Below are positions 49,005-61,815 of a stretch of 64,000 nt of DNA, in pieces. The translations under genes and the position numbers were made by a program. Location of the stretch: NCBI RefSeq assembly GCF_036588685.1, contig NC_086374.1:36324886-36388885 (forward strand). The letters are read 5' to 3'. The first letter of the stretch is position 1, and each line of letters starts with the position of its first letter. The notes beneath the pieces are model-generated. The model was given only the letters and a program-made list of their open reading frames with translations, was not told the origin of the DNA and searched no databases. The DNA comes from Mytilus trossulus (taxonomy: Eukaryota > Mollusca > Bivalvia > Mytilida > Mytilidae).

Positions 49005-52000
49005 CTGCAAAAGACCAATACTACGTAATTATTTACATTTTAGAACTAAATGAACTATAGTAATATTTTTGTCTGTCTACGAAAGAAATAACAACAAACA
49101 TTTGTTTTCCACTGTATAATTTGCGTTAGGGTTATCTAAAAGTGTGCACCATAATTGTTTTAGGTTTTTATGAATAGGCAGTAAGTCCATATTCTTTTTT
49201 ATAAATGCAATACTGAGGAGTAAAGCATGAAAGAAAAACGTTGATGACGTCACGGTCACATGACACAATTATGTCTATGAGCTGATAGACAGAAAGTTAC
49301 AACCCTTCAGAAGACATCTAAATAAGAATTATTTATGAATAATACATTTGAATTTATATAAGATAGGTTTTCTCGCTTTTATGCATAACTAGGTTGATCC
49401 ATAAGCGTTTTATACGTAGAGAAAAAAAATACACGGATTTATAAATATGAAAGTGGCCCTTGTATCGTCCACGTCGTGTATCAATATATTGTTTTGAATA
49501 ACTTTAGCTTTTATTTAACATTACACAAAGAAAGTATGTGATATAAAATATAAAAGATAAAACACACCAAACATTAAATTAAGTGAAAGCAAATAATTTT
49601 CCTAGAAGTTCAGTATTTTTTGCAATTTTACTTTTTACAAAAAAACGATAGTTTTGTAAACCTTTTTTTTACGACAGTTGTATCGTTAAGTAAGTTTTGT
49701 AAATACGGGTCTGCATAAGAATAGTGGTAAAAAAATCACTAACAAAAAACCTGCTCAAGTTTTTGTTATAGTTCAAGTTAAAAATGTAAAATTGTGCACG
49801 AATTGTTTTCTGTGGATAATTCGGTATTTAAGATATAATATTTAAATCATAAATCTAAATCAAACTGACAACACCATGGCTTAAAATGAAAAAGACATTA
49901 AGATATACACATAGGTTGCTTTCGGCTGTCTTCTAAACTTTTGTCAGGTTGTTGTCTCTTTGACACACTCCCCATTTTTAATTGTCAATTGTATTTACAT
50001 GGAACTATTATTAATACATACTATCATTGTATAATTACTACTGTCATTCTATGTTCAGTCTTCAATATTTGGAGACCAGATGTATAATAGTGACAAGACG
50101 GTACTTGGTCAACGGCTAGTGTTCAGTTCGTGAAAATTATTTTAAAGTGAGGGAAACTAAATAGATTATATTATTTTTTTAATCTGTTAATCTTTTTCAC
50201 GTTTAATTATTACTATGTATGTATACATACATAACGCTTGATATGTCATTTCTTACCTACTTTCAGTTTAACATTTCATGGATATGAGTATTTATGATGT
50301 TACTTTAAAATGCATCGAATCATATAATGAATATAATTACCCATCATAACCTTCCAATGATCCTGTAAATCTTCCAGCTGTCACCTTTTCTGTTATTGTA
50401 TCTAGAATAGAAGGTTTATCGTCTTGGTAGCCGACAACCTTAATATCGAACTCCTCAAAATCAGATCCGCTTTCTTCATTACAATTGAGTGTTCCAAATA
50501 AATGTATGGGCTTTTTGAATTGTGATTTTTCATAATTTAATCTGATTTTGTCGCTGACAGATGCCACCAATGTTTTGGAATTTAAAGATTGCTTTGCATA
50601 TTCCTGGTCAGGTCTTTGTATCTGTTAAACACATCAAATATTTAAAAGATGCATCTGGTTACTACCTGCTGCAATGACACCATTGCATTCAATTTTAATA
50701 AGTAAACAATATAACTATCTTAAATTCTTACTTTTTTAATTCAAAAATGTCTCCTAGATTTCTTCTTATGCACAAAAAAATGTGTTTTTTCATGAACAAT
50801 CTCAGCAAATTTTGGTAATTTCGAATGTCTCATACCTTGAAAAATAGCTAGGTGATCCATACTTTTTATCATTTGTTTTTAAAATAGCATAGTAAAATCG
50901 GCTTTTTTCCAAATATCAAGAAAATTGTGTCATTTGTTCATTCTATACCCCTGAACTACCTCAATCACGTTTATCAACCTATAATTGTGCATTGCTACTT
51001 ACGAGTGCTGAACTTTTTGGCTGCGATGAATACACAGGTTGCTTTTGGCTGTCTTCTGCTCTTTTGTCGGGTTGTTGTCTCTTTGACACACTCCTCAATT
51101 TTTAATTGTCAATTGTATTTACATGTAACTATTATTAATACATAATATCATTGTATAATTACTACTGTCATTCTATTGTGTTCAGTCTTCGACATTTGGA
51201 GAATAGATTTATAATAGTGACAAGACGGTACTTGGTCAACGGCTAGTGTGTACAGTTTGTGAACATTATTTTAAAGTGAGGGAAACTAAATAGATTATAT
51301 TTTTCAATCGTTTAATCTTTTTCACGTTTAATTATTACAATGTATGTATACATACATGTACGTGAAATTAAAAAAATATAAGAAAAATTGAACGGTTTTT
51401 TTTATCTTTTTTTCCTTTTATTTTTTTGTGTCGTCTGGAAATTTACATACGCATTTTATTTATGGTTGTATGCTTTTTTTTAGATACACAACACTTTTAA
51501 AAGCGTCATCAATATCTTCATTCTAGGAACCGATTGATTAAAATATTAATCTTTAATAGCAATGTTTATTGTATATATTGATATACTATACCGAATATTT
51601 AACAGTTTGTTCTTTATCCACACTTCCTTTATCAAACTGTAAAACCAGCCCACCATCTTTACTGGTAGATATAGTTGTCCCAAGAGGATGTACAATATTT
51701 GTCATCACCGTTGGGCCACACATTATCCCAAAACTAGTCATTCGATCGCAGGAAAATTCGACATATCCATTCTGAAGCAAAATTTGATTGTTCTCAATAT
51801 AGAAATTGTATTGTGTTTTCAATTTTTCATCAACTGCTTTGTCATGATCGAGCTAGTTATATGCATTGTATCTTGATATCTACAGAAGAATATAATTCTG
51901 CAATGACGGTATGCTTCAAATCATTACAAAATTGCTGTACTGCAACATGCAAACACCTGAATTGAGAATGAAAAAAAACCGGACCAATTGTCTAAAAGAG

Positions 52001-55000
52001 TAATTTTGGTAATTGCCATCTTTTGCTCCGATTATAAAGTTCAATGTTACAAGATAGCAAAATATGTTTTAAGTTGATTTAAATACAAGTAAGAAAGTTG
52101 TCTGTCAAAGTTTTATTCTAAAGTGTGGATTTTTACATCCCAAATGTGTTAAAATAAGGTTTTTTGGCGGAATATGATAAAATTAGCCGCATTTCAGCCA
52201 AATTTTGGATCAGAAAAACATAGAGCACAGACATTGACAAATTAAACATTAAAGTAAGAATGACAAATGTCATGACAAACATTACTTTTAAAGATTTTTG
52301 TTTTGGACGTATGCGTTTCCTGTCCAATAATCAAACGTTACTTTACCATTTTCATTGATTTTTCGTGGAAACCAAAATGAGTTATATTTGTGACGTCATG
52401 AATAAAACACAGGAACGTATTTTTTTAACAAAAATACTTATTTCCTGTCTAGTCACAGATTCATTATAATGTTGGTAACTTAATCCTAATTTGAAATTAA
52501 GCTAAAAAAGGGAGGCCATGTTAGGGAACCATTGAATCTGCTCTTTTGCGTTTACATTAAAATCATTTTGGATTAAATTCATCTTCATTCGTTTTAAAGT
52601 TCAAAGCACTTTGTGCTTATATTCATATGTTTAGCAAACTTTTTTCTTTATACACATATTTTGTTAACCAACGTATTAAAAAAGAAAAAAAAAAGTATGA
52701 ACAAAGAAAATTAGAACCAAATGTTCTCCAAAAGGTTTTTCACTTCCCATGATTACAATTAAGGTTGAAATGAAGTTTTATAAAAAATTCTTAATTAAAT
52801 ACAAAAGAGTAATTTTCGTGGAAGAAATGAGGTGTCAGATGATAACTTATTTTAACCTAAATACTTGTTTAGCAACCTATATAATTTTATCAGATTTTTC
52901 ATTTAAAGGGGCACTAGCTGTCAAATTCATGTTCACCGATTGCACTCAAATTATCTTTTGATTTATAACAATGTAAAACATTATTGTAAACTATTGAAAG
53001 TCTGAGATCAACAGTTTACATGTCGTGAGCTAGATAAAATGTAGCTTCGTTTCGTTTGTATTTAAGTCTAGACTTTATTTAATTAACTACCTAGTTGACA
53101 CCCGAACACATCCGATGATCATGCTAGCGATATCAACATACATATAGATATAAATAGATTAAGGAACTCGTGCAGTTAGATTTTTCATTGTCTGTTTAAT
53201 GTATATTGTAGATTAAAAAAAATACGTTTATCGTCGTTTTTACTTGTATAATAATGTTTTTGTATGAATCGAATCAATCAATCAAATGATTTACCATTGT
53301 TTGACATTCAATGTTGACATTCTTTTCCTTTAAATCAATATCTTTACACGGACAATGCATGCGATATCCATCTCTTGTGGAGCGTTCATATGATAAGGAT
53401 TCAATTAGGTCGAATTGTTCACTTGCAAGTGAATAATTCGTCCTCAAACGTTTTAGCTGATTATACCGCATGCAACGAGGATGCTGAGGGTAGAACCTTT
53501 TTGGTCCGTCAGTCAGTCCATCTGTCAGGCCGTCATGCCTCAGCTCTGTTCTTGGAATATGCCAGTTCTTGTCCATTCGTTTTTGATACGTTTTTTTATT
53601 TGATTTTGCCATGTGATTATGGACTTTCTGATTTGATTTTCCTCTAAGTTCAGTATTTTTGTGATTTTACTTTTTTGTAATCGCTAACCCTCTTAAAGCA
53701 CAGGATATTATGATTGTTTATTTCTAAGAGTTACACTTCTTTGAACTTTTTTGCTTCAATATACTTCTGCAACAACTTGTCATCGCAACTCCTCTGAAAC
53801 CACACGACATATTTCCATAAAAGTTTGTAAATGATAAAGACGTACTATGTTGATGTACATATCAACATGAAATTGTGATTCATGGTTTTTTTCTAGGAGT
53901 TACTCCCCTTTCAACTTATTTACCTCAATATACTGCTGAAACAGTTTGTCATCAAAACTCCTCTGAAACCTCGCAACAGAATTTCATGAACACTTTTAGA
54001 TTATGAGGACAAACTATGTTAATGTGCAAATCGACAAGAAATTATGATGCAATTGTTTTTTCTTACAGATTTCTCTAGTGACAATATGGGAACGTGGGGT
54101 ATGTGAGCTCGTTTTACTAATGAGTTTTTTTTTCACAATTTGACTTTCATTAATGAATGAACAAAACAAGTCATACTTTGATTTTTTTGGGTATCTCGTA
54201 GCTAGTGCCCCTTAAAAACTAAGAGTATGCAACATATTTGAATTATTATCAAAATTAACTTACACCTAAACATGTTAACGTCAATGGCCACTGCGATCAC
54301 AGACATTTTGTAATTCAGCTCTGAATGCATTTATATAATACTTATTTTTATTATTTTTTATTTGATCATTATAACACTCTTTACAACATAAGTTCATTGG
54401 TAACTTTAAAACTATTACCCTCAAAGATGCTGGTATGGCCATCCAGTTATCTGTACCCCTTTCCACCCATGCCCAGTAAGTATTTATATCTTTATCCTTG
54501 ATGGGAAACTTGCTTTCATCCACTGGGACCTGGAAGGAAACTTTTCCATGATGTTTATGAACTAAAGAAAATGAACACTGCTTTTTCTTCATATATTTCT
54601 TTTCGTCAGCATTGGTGATATTTTGCACAGCTTTTTTTGTTGAAGTTGTAGAAAATTTATAAATATTTGACGCAAACTTATCATTTCTTTTATTACTTGG
54701 TGGTTTTAAGTTTTTATTTCGGTCTGCTGTGCTCCAAACGGTTGTTTTATAGTAATCTAAAGCCTCCTTTAGTTTTTCTGTTGTTTTAACTCTTATTCCA
54801 TTTCCAACATTGATATATTGAAATTGTTTGTCGTCAGTTTCATCCTCAGAATTATTACAATAGTCGTTTAATCCATCATTAGAATCTAATTCAAATTCCT
54901 CCCCAGAGTATGTTTCATCAGGACTGAAGTAATCGTCTACCTCGTCGTTCACAAGTACACCGTCTTCTTCTTCTAGTGTTGCTCTGAAAAGTATAATCTA

Positions 55001-55816
55001 ATTGCAAAATATTTTTTACCTGATGATTATCGTTTATTGAAATAAAGACTAATCTTTTATTCACCAAAATGTAACAGCTGCTTTAGAAACAAAATGTGTT
55101 CTGATTGCAAATGAGACAACTCCCCATCAGAAATATCAAAAGAACAAAAGAAATTAATCATTCTTCTATCAGTGTATCATCACACTGATGTTTCCAAAAT
55201 ATATTGGCACGACTTGGTTAACTATGCAGATTAAATGAACTAGGGAAAACTAAAGTTGAAAAATACTTTAAAAACATTACATCGGCAAATGAGAATTACC
55301 GTACAGTTTGTACGTAGTAATACAAAAAGTCACATGGGAGTGTCTCTAGTGATGCAATGGTCTGTTTACCTTACATAACATATTACAGTTTTGGTGGCGT
55401 CGTCCCATTTTGTGAACCTACAGTGTTACATCACCGAATGCATTTTTATACCACGCTTAATTCGCTTGCAATTTCACTTAGGCGGCTCTGGGGGAAAATA
55501 AACTTTATATACTCCTGAAGTACATGTGGTCCCCCAGTTTATATAACTAGGTTCGTGTTCTTTAATCTTTGATATCAAATTAGTGTTCTATGCATTGTCC
55601 GGTTCGACGATATTCTTTTCTACATACAAATTAAATCATATAATTACAATTTAAAAAGGAATTACCTAAATAATAGTAGTAGACATTTTAAACCATAAAG
55701 GTAACTTACTGATTCATGTACGGATGATGTGCTTGTACTTGACTAAGCCTTCCATCAAAATTAGTTCTTGGTGTTCTGACCATTTCTCCAGGGTTATTGG
55801 CGGAACTCGCAGCCAT
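48416..55816 (-). CDS. ZU5-UPA-like gene D, complete (573 aa)
   Basis: Exons on the minus strand: 55710-55816, 54419-54983, 51592-51771, 50341-50621 and 48416-49004. The sum is 1722 nt, an exact multiple of three. Order as in B: short N-terminus with NPGEMVRTPR; acidic region; uncharacterised module; ZU5-like region; UPA-like region; Ser/Thr-rich tail with LSRANSTLSDIF. No death domain, signal peptide or membrane segment. Closest to B and, in the last exon, nearly identical to E. Intron 2 (2.6 kb) is filled by repeats, and exon 4 is flanked by a 300-bp direct repeat. Family call as for B, from motif resemblance to ZU5 and UPA. Confidence 0.6.
49915..50220 (+). repeat. Left copy of a direct repeat flanking gene D exon 4
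   Basis: GGTTGCTTTCGGCTGTCTTC through TGTATGTATACATACAT recurs at 51035-51350 with roughly 90 per cent agreement by eye. Shared words include GACAAGACGGTACTTGGTCA and GAGGGAAACTAAATAGATTA. It starts with the 'GTTGTTGTCTCTTTGACACA' repeat. Confidence 0.85.
50341..50621 (-). CDS. Gene D exon 4: ZU5-like segment
   Basis: Acceptor TTTAACAG|ATACAAAGACC and donor GATGG|GTAATT; 281 nt as in B. It contains KIRLNYEKSQFKKPIHL and ends EGYDG. Confidence 0.65.
51035..51350 (+). repeat. Right copy of the direct repeat flanking gene D exon 4
   Basis: Partner of 49915-50220 in the same orientation, about 1.1 kb away. Exon 4 (50341-50621) lies between the copies. Confidence 0.85.
51592..51771 (-). CDS. Gene D exon 3: ZU5-like segment, 180 nt
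   Basis: Acceptor TTGCTTCAG|AATGGA and donor TCG|GTATAG. NGYVEFSCDRMTSFG, HPLGTTISTSKDGG and LQFDKGSVDKEQ are almost the same as in gene B. Confidence 0.65.
52902..54217. mobile_element. Possible inverted-end element in gene D intron 2
   Basis: AAGGGGCACTAGCT at 52906-52919 and its reverse complement AGCTAGTGCCCCTT at 54200-54213 bracket 1.3 kb. Inside are a mussel repeat (53560-53680) and a tandem pair of about 160 bp (53730-53880 and 53893-54050; shared TCAATATACT, ACTCCTCTGAAACC, GACAACTATG-like words). No transposase is seen. The arms are only about 16 bp, so this may be two independent repeats. Confidence 0.4.
54419..54983 (-). CDS. Gene D exon 2: acidic region and N-terminal module
   Basis: Acceptor ATACTTTTCAG|AGCAAC and donor AGG|GTAATA. 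It opens ATLEEEDGV, is acidic for about 60 residues, then has FQYINVGNGIRVK, WSTADRNKNLKPP, CSFSLVHKHHGKVSFQVPV and YWAWVERGTDNWMAI. Confidence 0.65.
55710..55816 (-). CDS. Gene D exon 1 (start codon)
   Basis: ATG at 55814-55816 encodes MAASSANNPGEMVRTPRTNF and ends at CA|GTAAGT, two bases into a codon, exactly as in gene B. The agreement of motif, position and phase between two copies is the main evidence that this short exon is real. Confidence 0.6.
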
Positions 55817-57259
55817 AAGACTTCAATGAGTAATGTTTGACTAAACTATCTAATATGACTAAAATTAATGTATATGATTGTAGAAGTGTGTATAGATTAA
55901 AATTAGTGAACCGGAATCGGTGTTAAATGTTCGAACAAACTATGATATACTAAATTTTATAGTTTATTTGATGCATGCTATTAAGTATTCAATATATCAC
56001 ATTTTATATAAAATTGTATGTGAATACACATTGAAAAGATATAATCAGATCATTTCATATAATTATTCATCATCGTTTGATATTAATCACAGGCGTTTTA
56101 ACTTTAAAAAAAATAATCAAAAAGGTCATCTTTTCCTGATAGGGTATTAAACGTATTTGCTATGCGTAATGATTCCTTACGTTTATTAAATCATTACACG
56201 ATAATGAACCTCATTGGCTAATACCTTTGGCGGAAGTACATGTGAAACATCCTCATTCTATCAATATCTAAGCTGTGGGGTTGTCGTGCTCCAAGTGTTG
56301 TCGACAAAGTAATTATATTCTATAACTCATACTAACATTTGCCTTGGTGGCAATTTTAAATGAACAAAACTAGCCTTGGTGGCTTTAAATGGTGTTCATT
56401 TATATTTGCCTTCGTGGCGAAATATTTTGGGATTCAGACCTTAAGGTTCATCATAACCTTTTGGCTAATATGGCCGTATTTACACCCCAATTTTTACTCT
56501 GAGTACAGCCTTACCTATGCACCTGCAACAGTTTTAAGGGATGGCAGGAACTGGATATATAAATTTTAAATGCATTTTATGTTTTAGAAAATTATAAACT
56601 TTATTATATTTTGCTTTCCAGTTTTTTTCGTTCCTGTAGAAGGTGTTAAAATAAAAAAAGTTGGAATAGAGGTTTGAGAATCTCCCCTTATATAAAACAT
56701 GTTGTGAGTAGTATTGATTCAAATGGACAATAGATGGACAATTGACATCTGCATACAACAGGTGATTTAAACTGTGTAAATGAGTGGACTGTATCAAATG
56801 AAACTCGGGTGTTCGTTTATTTTGCTATCTTCTGCAGACTAGAAAAAACTGGACATCAAAATTTAGGTAAGTTTTTAATTTTCTGAATCGTATACTTTAT
56901 ATAACTTTTGTTTATCTAGTTCCTGCCATGCCTTAAAACTTTCCTAGATGTACCAGTTTCTCTGTACTCATAGAAAATTTTGAGGGTTAAACACGGCCAT
57001 ATTTTTAAATCCCTTATGATGAACCTTAATTGGTTATTATAAACCCAGGTGGTTAGATATTTCAATTGTTATGCCGTTCGTTGGTTAAACGCCGGGCAAA
57101 GTGCTATGCCGTTAAAATATTTCAGGTATTTTAGGTATAAGAAGGGCTCTGTCAATTTTGGAGACATGTATTTGAAAGTAGAGTAATAATTTGTTTTTAG
57201 CCAATATTAGCCAATATATCAATGCTCTTCAACTTTGTATTTGTTTGGCTTTTTAACTA

Positions 57260-57355
57260 TTTTGATCTGAGCGTCACTGATGAGTCTTATGTAGACGAAA
57301 CGCGCGTCTGGCGTATACAATTATAATCCTGGTACTTTTGATAACTATTATAAGG
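57260..57355 (+). repeat. Repeat GCGTCACTGATGAGTCTTATGTAGACGAAACGCG family, copy 1
   Basis: Near-identical to 61720-61815 over TGATCTGAGCGTCACTGATG to CTGGTACTTTTGATAACTAT, preceded in both by AATGCTCTTCAACTTTGTATTTGTTTGGC. I recognise this as a frequent bivalve repeat. Confidence 0.75.
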
Positions 57356-60300
57356 TATATAGGTCCTTTTGTAATTGTGAGTGTTATTGATTTTTTATTT
57401 ATCATTATTATAATGTACATACGTATAACAAATGTTCGTCTAAGACTTTGTTAGAAAAGAATAGTTAAATTGAGAAAGTCAAAGCATTTGGTCTACAAGT
57501 ACATGTCACTTGATATAAGTTGTGTTTACTTGTTATTAAGTTTGTTCACTTGATATTAGTTTCAGTTATTCGATTATAAGGTTTCTGTTGAAAACTGCAT
57601 GCAGCGGTCTGTTTGATTGTAAAAAGAATCTAATAGATTGTTTTTGTTTTCAGATGGCGTAACTAACAGTGTTGTCAAGCTGATGAATAAAAGAGAAACA
57701 AGATGACATTGCACGATAGTTCATGTCAATGAGTTCGGTCAACCTTCAAGAACAGGATTTGTCTGACCAGAATCTGGTGAGTACTAGTTTAAGTAATGTT
57801 TTGATTTAAGAAAATATATTAATAATAATAATAAAAAAAATGGTGTAAATATGGATATAACACTAAATTATGTGTGTCTGTATTGGAGAGAAAGGCAGAA
57901 AATGCAAGTACGACACGGTATAATAAATAAAGAAAGAAAATATCTTGTATTCGGTTGTCTCCTATAAAGTTTTCTATGCTCATAAAAGAGGGACGAAAGA
58001 TACCAAAGGGACAGTCAAACTCATAAATCTAAACCAAACTGACAACACCATGGCTTAAAATGAAGACAAACAGAAAAACATTACTTGACATGAACTAGAT
58101 GGAAGATGATATCAATCAATGAGGATATGGGTTTAGCGTCATCATATCAAAGCGCGTTTAGTAGAGTAAATTTTGTCTTGATTTGTTTCTTTTGGGCATA
58201 ATTGTGTTAGATGTAAATTATTTTAATGACAAACAAAGACACAATACTAACATTCTGGTGTTTTCGAACTTTGTAAATAAAACTGATGTCTTATAAAGAT
58301 TTGCAAATTTTAGCCCACCGACTGTTTGAATGCATAGCACAGACTCTAATTAAGGTGACCTATTTTCTCACGATTAATATCATACTAAGAAGCATATCCG
58401 ACTATAAATGTCAAAAAGAATATTGCATGGGCTCTTTATGATTCGTGAACAGAACTTCTTTGGTTTTATTTACTAGACTTTATAAATAACCATCAAAATG
58501 ACTTCCGAGGACTGATGATTGTCTGATATCAATATAAATTAGTAAGCAACACGTGCAATCGTATGATTACAATTGTCTAAGTCTGTTTTATTTCCTGTCA
58601 CATATTTTTGTTAGCTGAATGGGTGAGAGAAATGAGTTTTCTTGGTAGCATACTCTTTTTATTTTATTTTTATTATTAACCTACTTTATCTTTAATAACC
58701 GAATGCTCTTATCACCTGCGTAATCATCCAGCTAAAAAACCAAAATATTTCAGAACATTACGATTAACACGTTACACTATAAATATATCTATGAATATTC
58801 TTTAATTGTCATTTTTTACAAATCCAACGAGGTATCAATTTCGCAAGTTGATATCCGATTACTGGTTATCAAGATGTTGAATCTTTGACTTGCAGGCCGA
58901 TGGCGTTGTTTCTGTTCTTATTTACACAGCATTGACTCAAACATATTGCTTTGAATAGCGAAAAAACTTTTAAAATGTCTAAAAAGGAAGTAATGTTTTT
59001 ATTTATAAATTTGTCAAAATCGCACCTTCATATAAAGAAGCTTTCAAAGTATAAAAATAAATTTGGCATGAAATTTTGAAAATGACGTCCTTTGTATTGG
59101 AATAATTGACAACAGAACGAAACCATACCATACCCTAAGTATCCTGCAAACAACACAATACTTGTTTCTTGAAAAACCTTGAATAAGAAGAATGCCTGTA
59201 ACTCATTTATTTCGGTACATTGATGTATTTGTGTCTTGCTTCCGTTGTTGTTTACAAATCTTTAATATTTTGAGAGTGGTTTGTAGCCAGCTTGTTTTCG
59301 TTGTTTTCTATATACCCTTCTTGCTGCTTAAGTTTTCTGCACGCCTTTACATGTTTTCAATGATTTAAATATATATGACAATTATCAAGTCTTGAAGGAA
59401 GGTTGGCTATACTCTTGATTCAGGTTTATTTTTTAACTTCTTATTATCATCCAAATCGTTGATGATGATCTAAATATTACTCAAAACAAAATATAAATTT
59501 AAATGATCATCCTGTCTCGACACATCTTCTGGGTTCCAGTGTCCCTTGTTCTTCCATCGTAAACAGCCAGTAGTATTTTGTCGTTTCGCCTAGACCGTGA
59601 GACAATATTCTTGTCCTGTTTTACCCTACAAGTCTATCAGGTTATCAATGATCGTTGTATATCTTATTCCTTAAAATTACAAAAATACCGAACTACAAGG
59701 AAAAATCAAATCGCAAAGTCCTTCGTTCAATAGTAAAATTAAAAGCACATATAACGCATACAAATGTAGTTAAAAACTGTAAAATTCCTGACTTGGTACA
59801 GTCATTTTCTTATGCAGAAAAAAGTGAATTGAAATGGTCTTATAGCTAGATAAACCTCTGAATTGAAAGACAGTCGCACATAATTCTAATATATATTGAC
59901 AACAATTTTTTTCGAACATCTCGTGTGCTATGGGAGCTGCTAAGGCCAAATGTCATTGAATAATCTAGCAAGTAAAATATACATATTTTCTTTTGATTCT
60001 AATGCAAAGGGACAATGGATCTGTGTTTTGATAAGGTTGTTTTACTACTAAAAATAATAAAGTAATTTAAACCATTGGAAATTGTCTTTCGAAAGAAAAA
60101 CGAAGGTTTCGCTTGCTCTCTAAACTTTATGTCGGCCAAAGATACGGGCAACAGTAGTAATCCGGTGTTCAAAATTCACACATCGATGTAGAAAAAACAA
60201 ATCCGGGCTACAATCCAAACTTTTTTGAAACACATCAACTATAACAGGAAAACAAAGAAACAATAAGATGACTTAAGTGCAACAAAAAATGAATGCCAGC

Positions 60301-61674
60301 ACACATAGGAACGAATTATGTGATTATAACTATAGCATTCCTGACTGGTTACAAGACATTTCATGGTCAGCGAAACCTCCCGCTTTATGCCAATTTAAAA
60401 ATAAATATCGCTAAAACACTACAGGACAGACATACAGCACAAACATAACACAGAAACAAATAATATAATAGTCGACCCAACATGCAAGCCGCAGACAACA
60501 ACGAACATATTTCATCAACAATAAACACCACAGGATTTTAAAATCCATGACGCGTTAACGCAACTAACATGCAATCTCGAATTTATACAATTATTTGACA
60601 ATGATGGTAGGTAAAGGCAATTTTATAATTATTTAAAATACAAACAATAAGACATAACAGATGTTTCAATTGAAACCATGACAGAATCATCAAAAATAAA
60701 TTCCTGAAAGTCGGATGTACACAATATCAAGACACGCCTCCCAGCAATGCAAATTCACATTCAGAAGAACATTTCGTCTCAAATTAATAAAAATTTCCCC
60801 ATATGACCAATTTCATATATCGAAAGAAAAAAAAAAAAATCCAGGAATTTGAAATAAATATCACTAATCTGGGGTTTTCCCAAACGTAAGTTATTCGGCA
60901 CTTGTGGCCATTTATTAACTGGTAGTTTTATTTTCAACATATCTAAAATATGCAAAGTTCAATTTTATTTTTAGTTATACTATATATCTTTAGAAAATCT
61001 TTGATTACATTTCAAATGAAAATTGTATAATTAGTCTTTATTTAATTTTTACTGCTGGTTCTTTTGGTTAATTAGCATGTTTGAACCGGACAAATTTTTA
61101 CATTTTTACCGTCCCACTTAATTAGGTGAACACTATTATTTTATCGAATATAAATAACATGCATTTAGAAGTTTATCGAACTTTTATATCTGGACGTCAC
61201 TGGTAAGTTTTGTGTGGACGAGACGCGTTTTTGGCATATCGAATTTAAAAACCTGATGCCTTTTGTTATCTATTAATCGAGTATTTCTTTGTCTAATACG
61301 TTCTCCCATTTATTTGTATTGTAGTCCTGTAATATTATGTTGTCATTTCAATGTTATATTTAACATTGTCATTAAAGTGCGAGGTTTGGCATGCCACTAA
61401 ACCAGGTTTATTTTTTAAAATGTACTGTACCAAGTCAGAAAAAATGGCCATTGTTATATCAAAGTTAGTGTCTGTGTATGTAACATTTTAACGTTGTGTT
61501 TCCGTTGTGTTGTTTGTTTTCTATTATATTTGAGTGTGAATTCACATTAATATAAGACGTGTCACGGTACTTTTCTATTACACATTTGAATTTTTCGAAA
61601 AACTAAGGATTTTCTTACCCCAGGAGTAGATTACCTTAGCCGTATTTGGCACAACTTTTTGGAATTTTGGGTCC

Positions 61675-61815
61675 TCAATGCTCTTCAACTTTGTATTTGT
61701 TTGGCTTTTTTTTTAACTATTTCGATCTGAGCGTCACTGATGAGTCTTATGTAGACGAAACGCGCGTCTGGCGTATAAAATTATAACCCTGGTACTTTTG
61801 ATAACTATCATATAC
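61675..61815 (+). repeat. Repeat GCGTCACTGATGAGTCTTATGTAGACGAAACGCG family, copy 2
   Basis: Second close copy, including the leading AATGCTCTTCAACTTTG segment. The main differences from copy 1 are a longer T run and a few base changes. Confidence 0.75.

Noticed and set aside
49077-49268. 63-aa minus-strand frame repeated almost exactly at 63795-63986
   Set aside because: Conservation comes from the D/E duplication. The frame lies in intron 4 just upstream of exon 5, and there is no matching frame in genes A-C.
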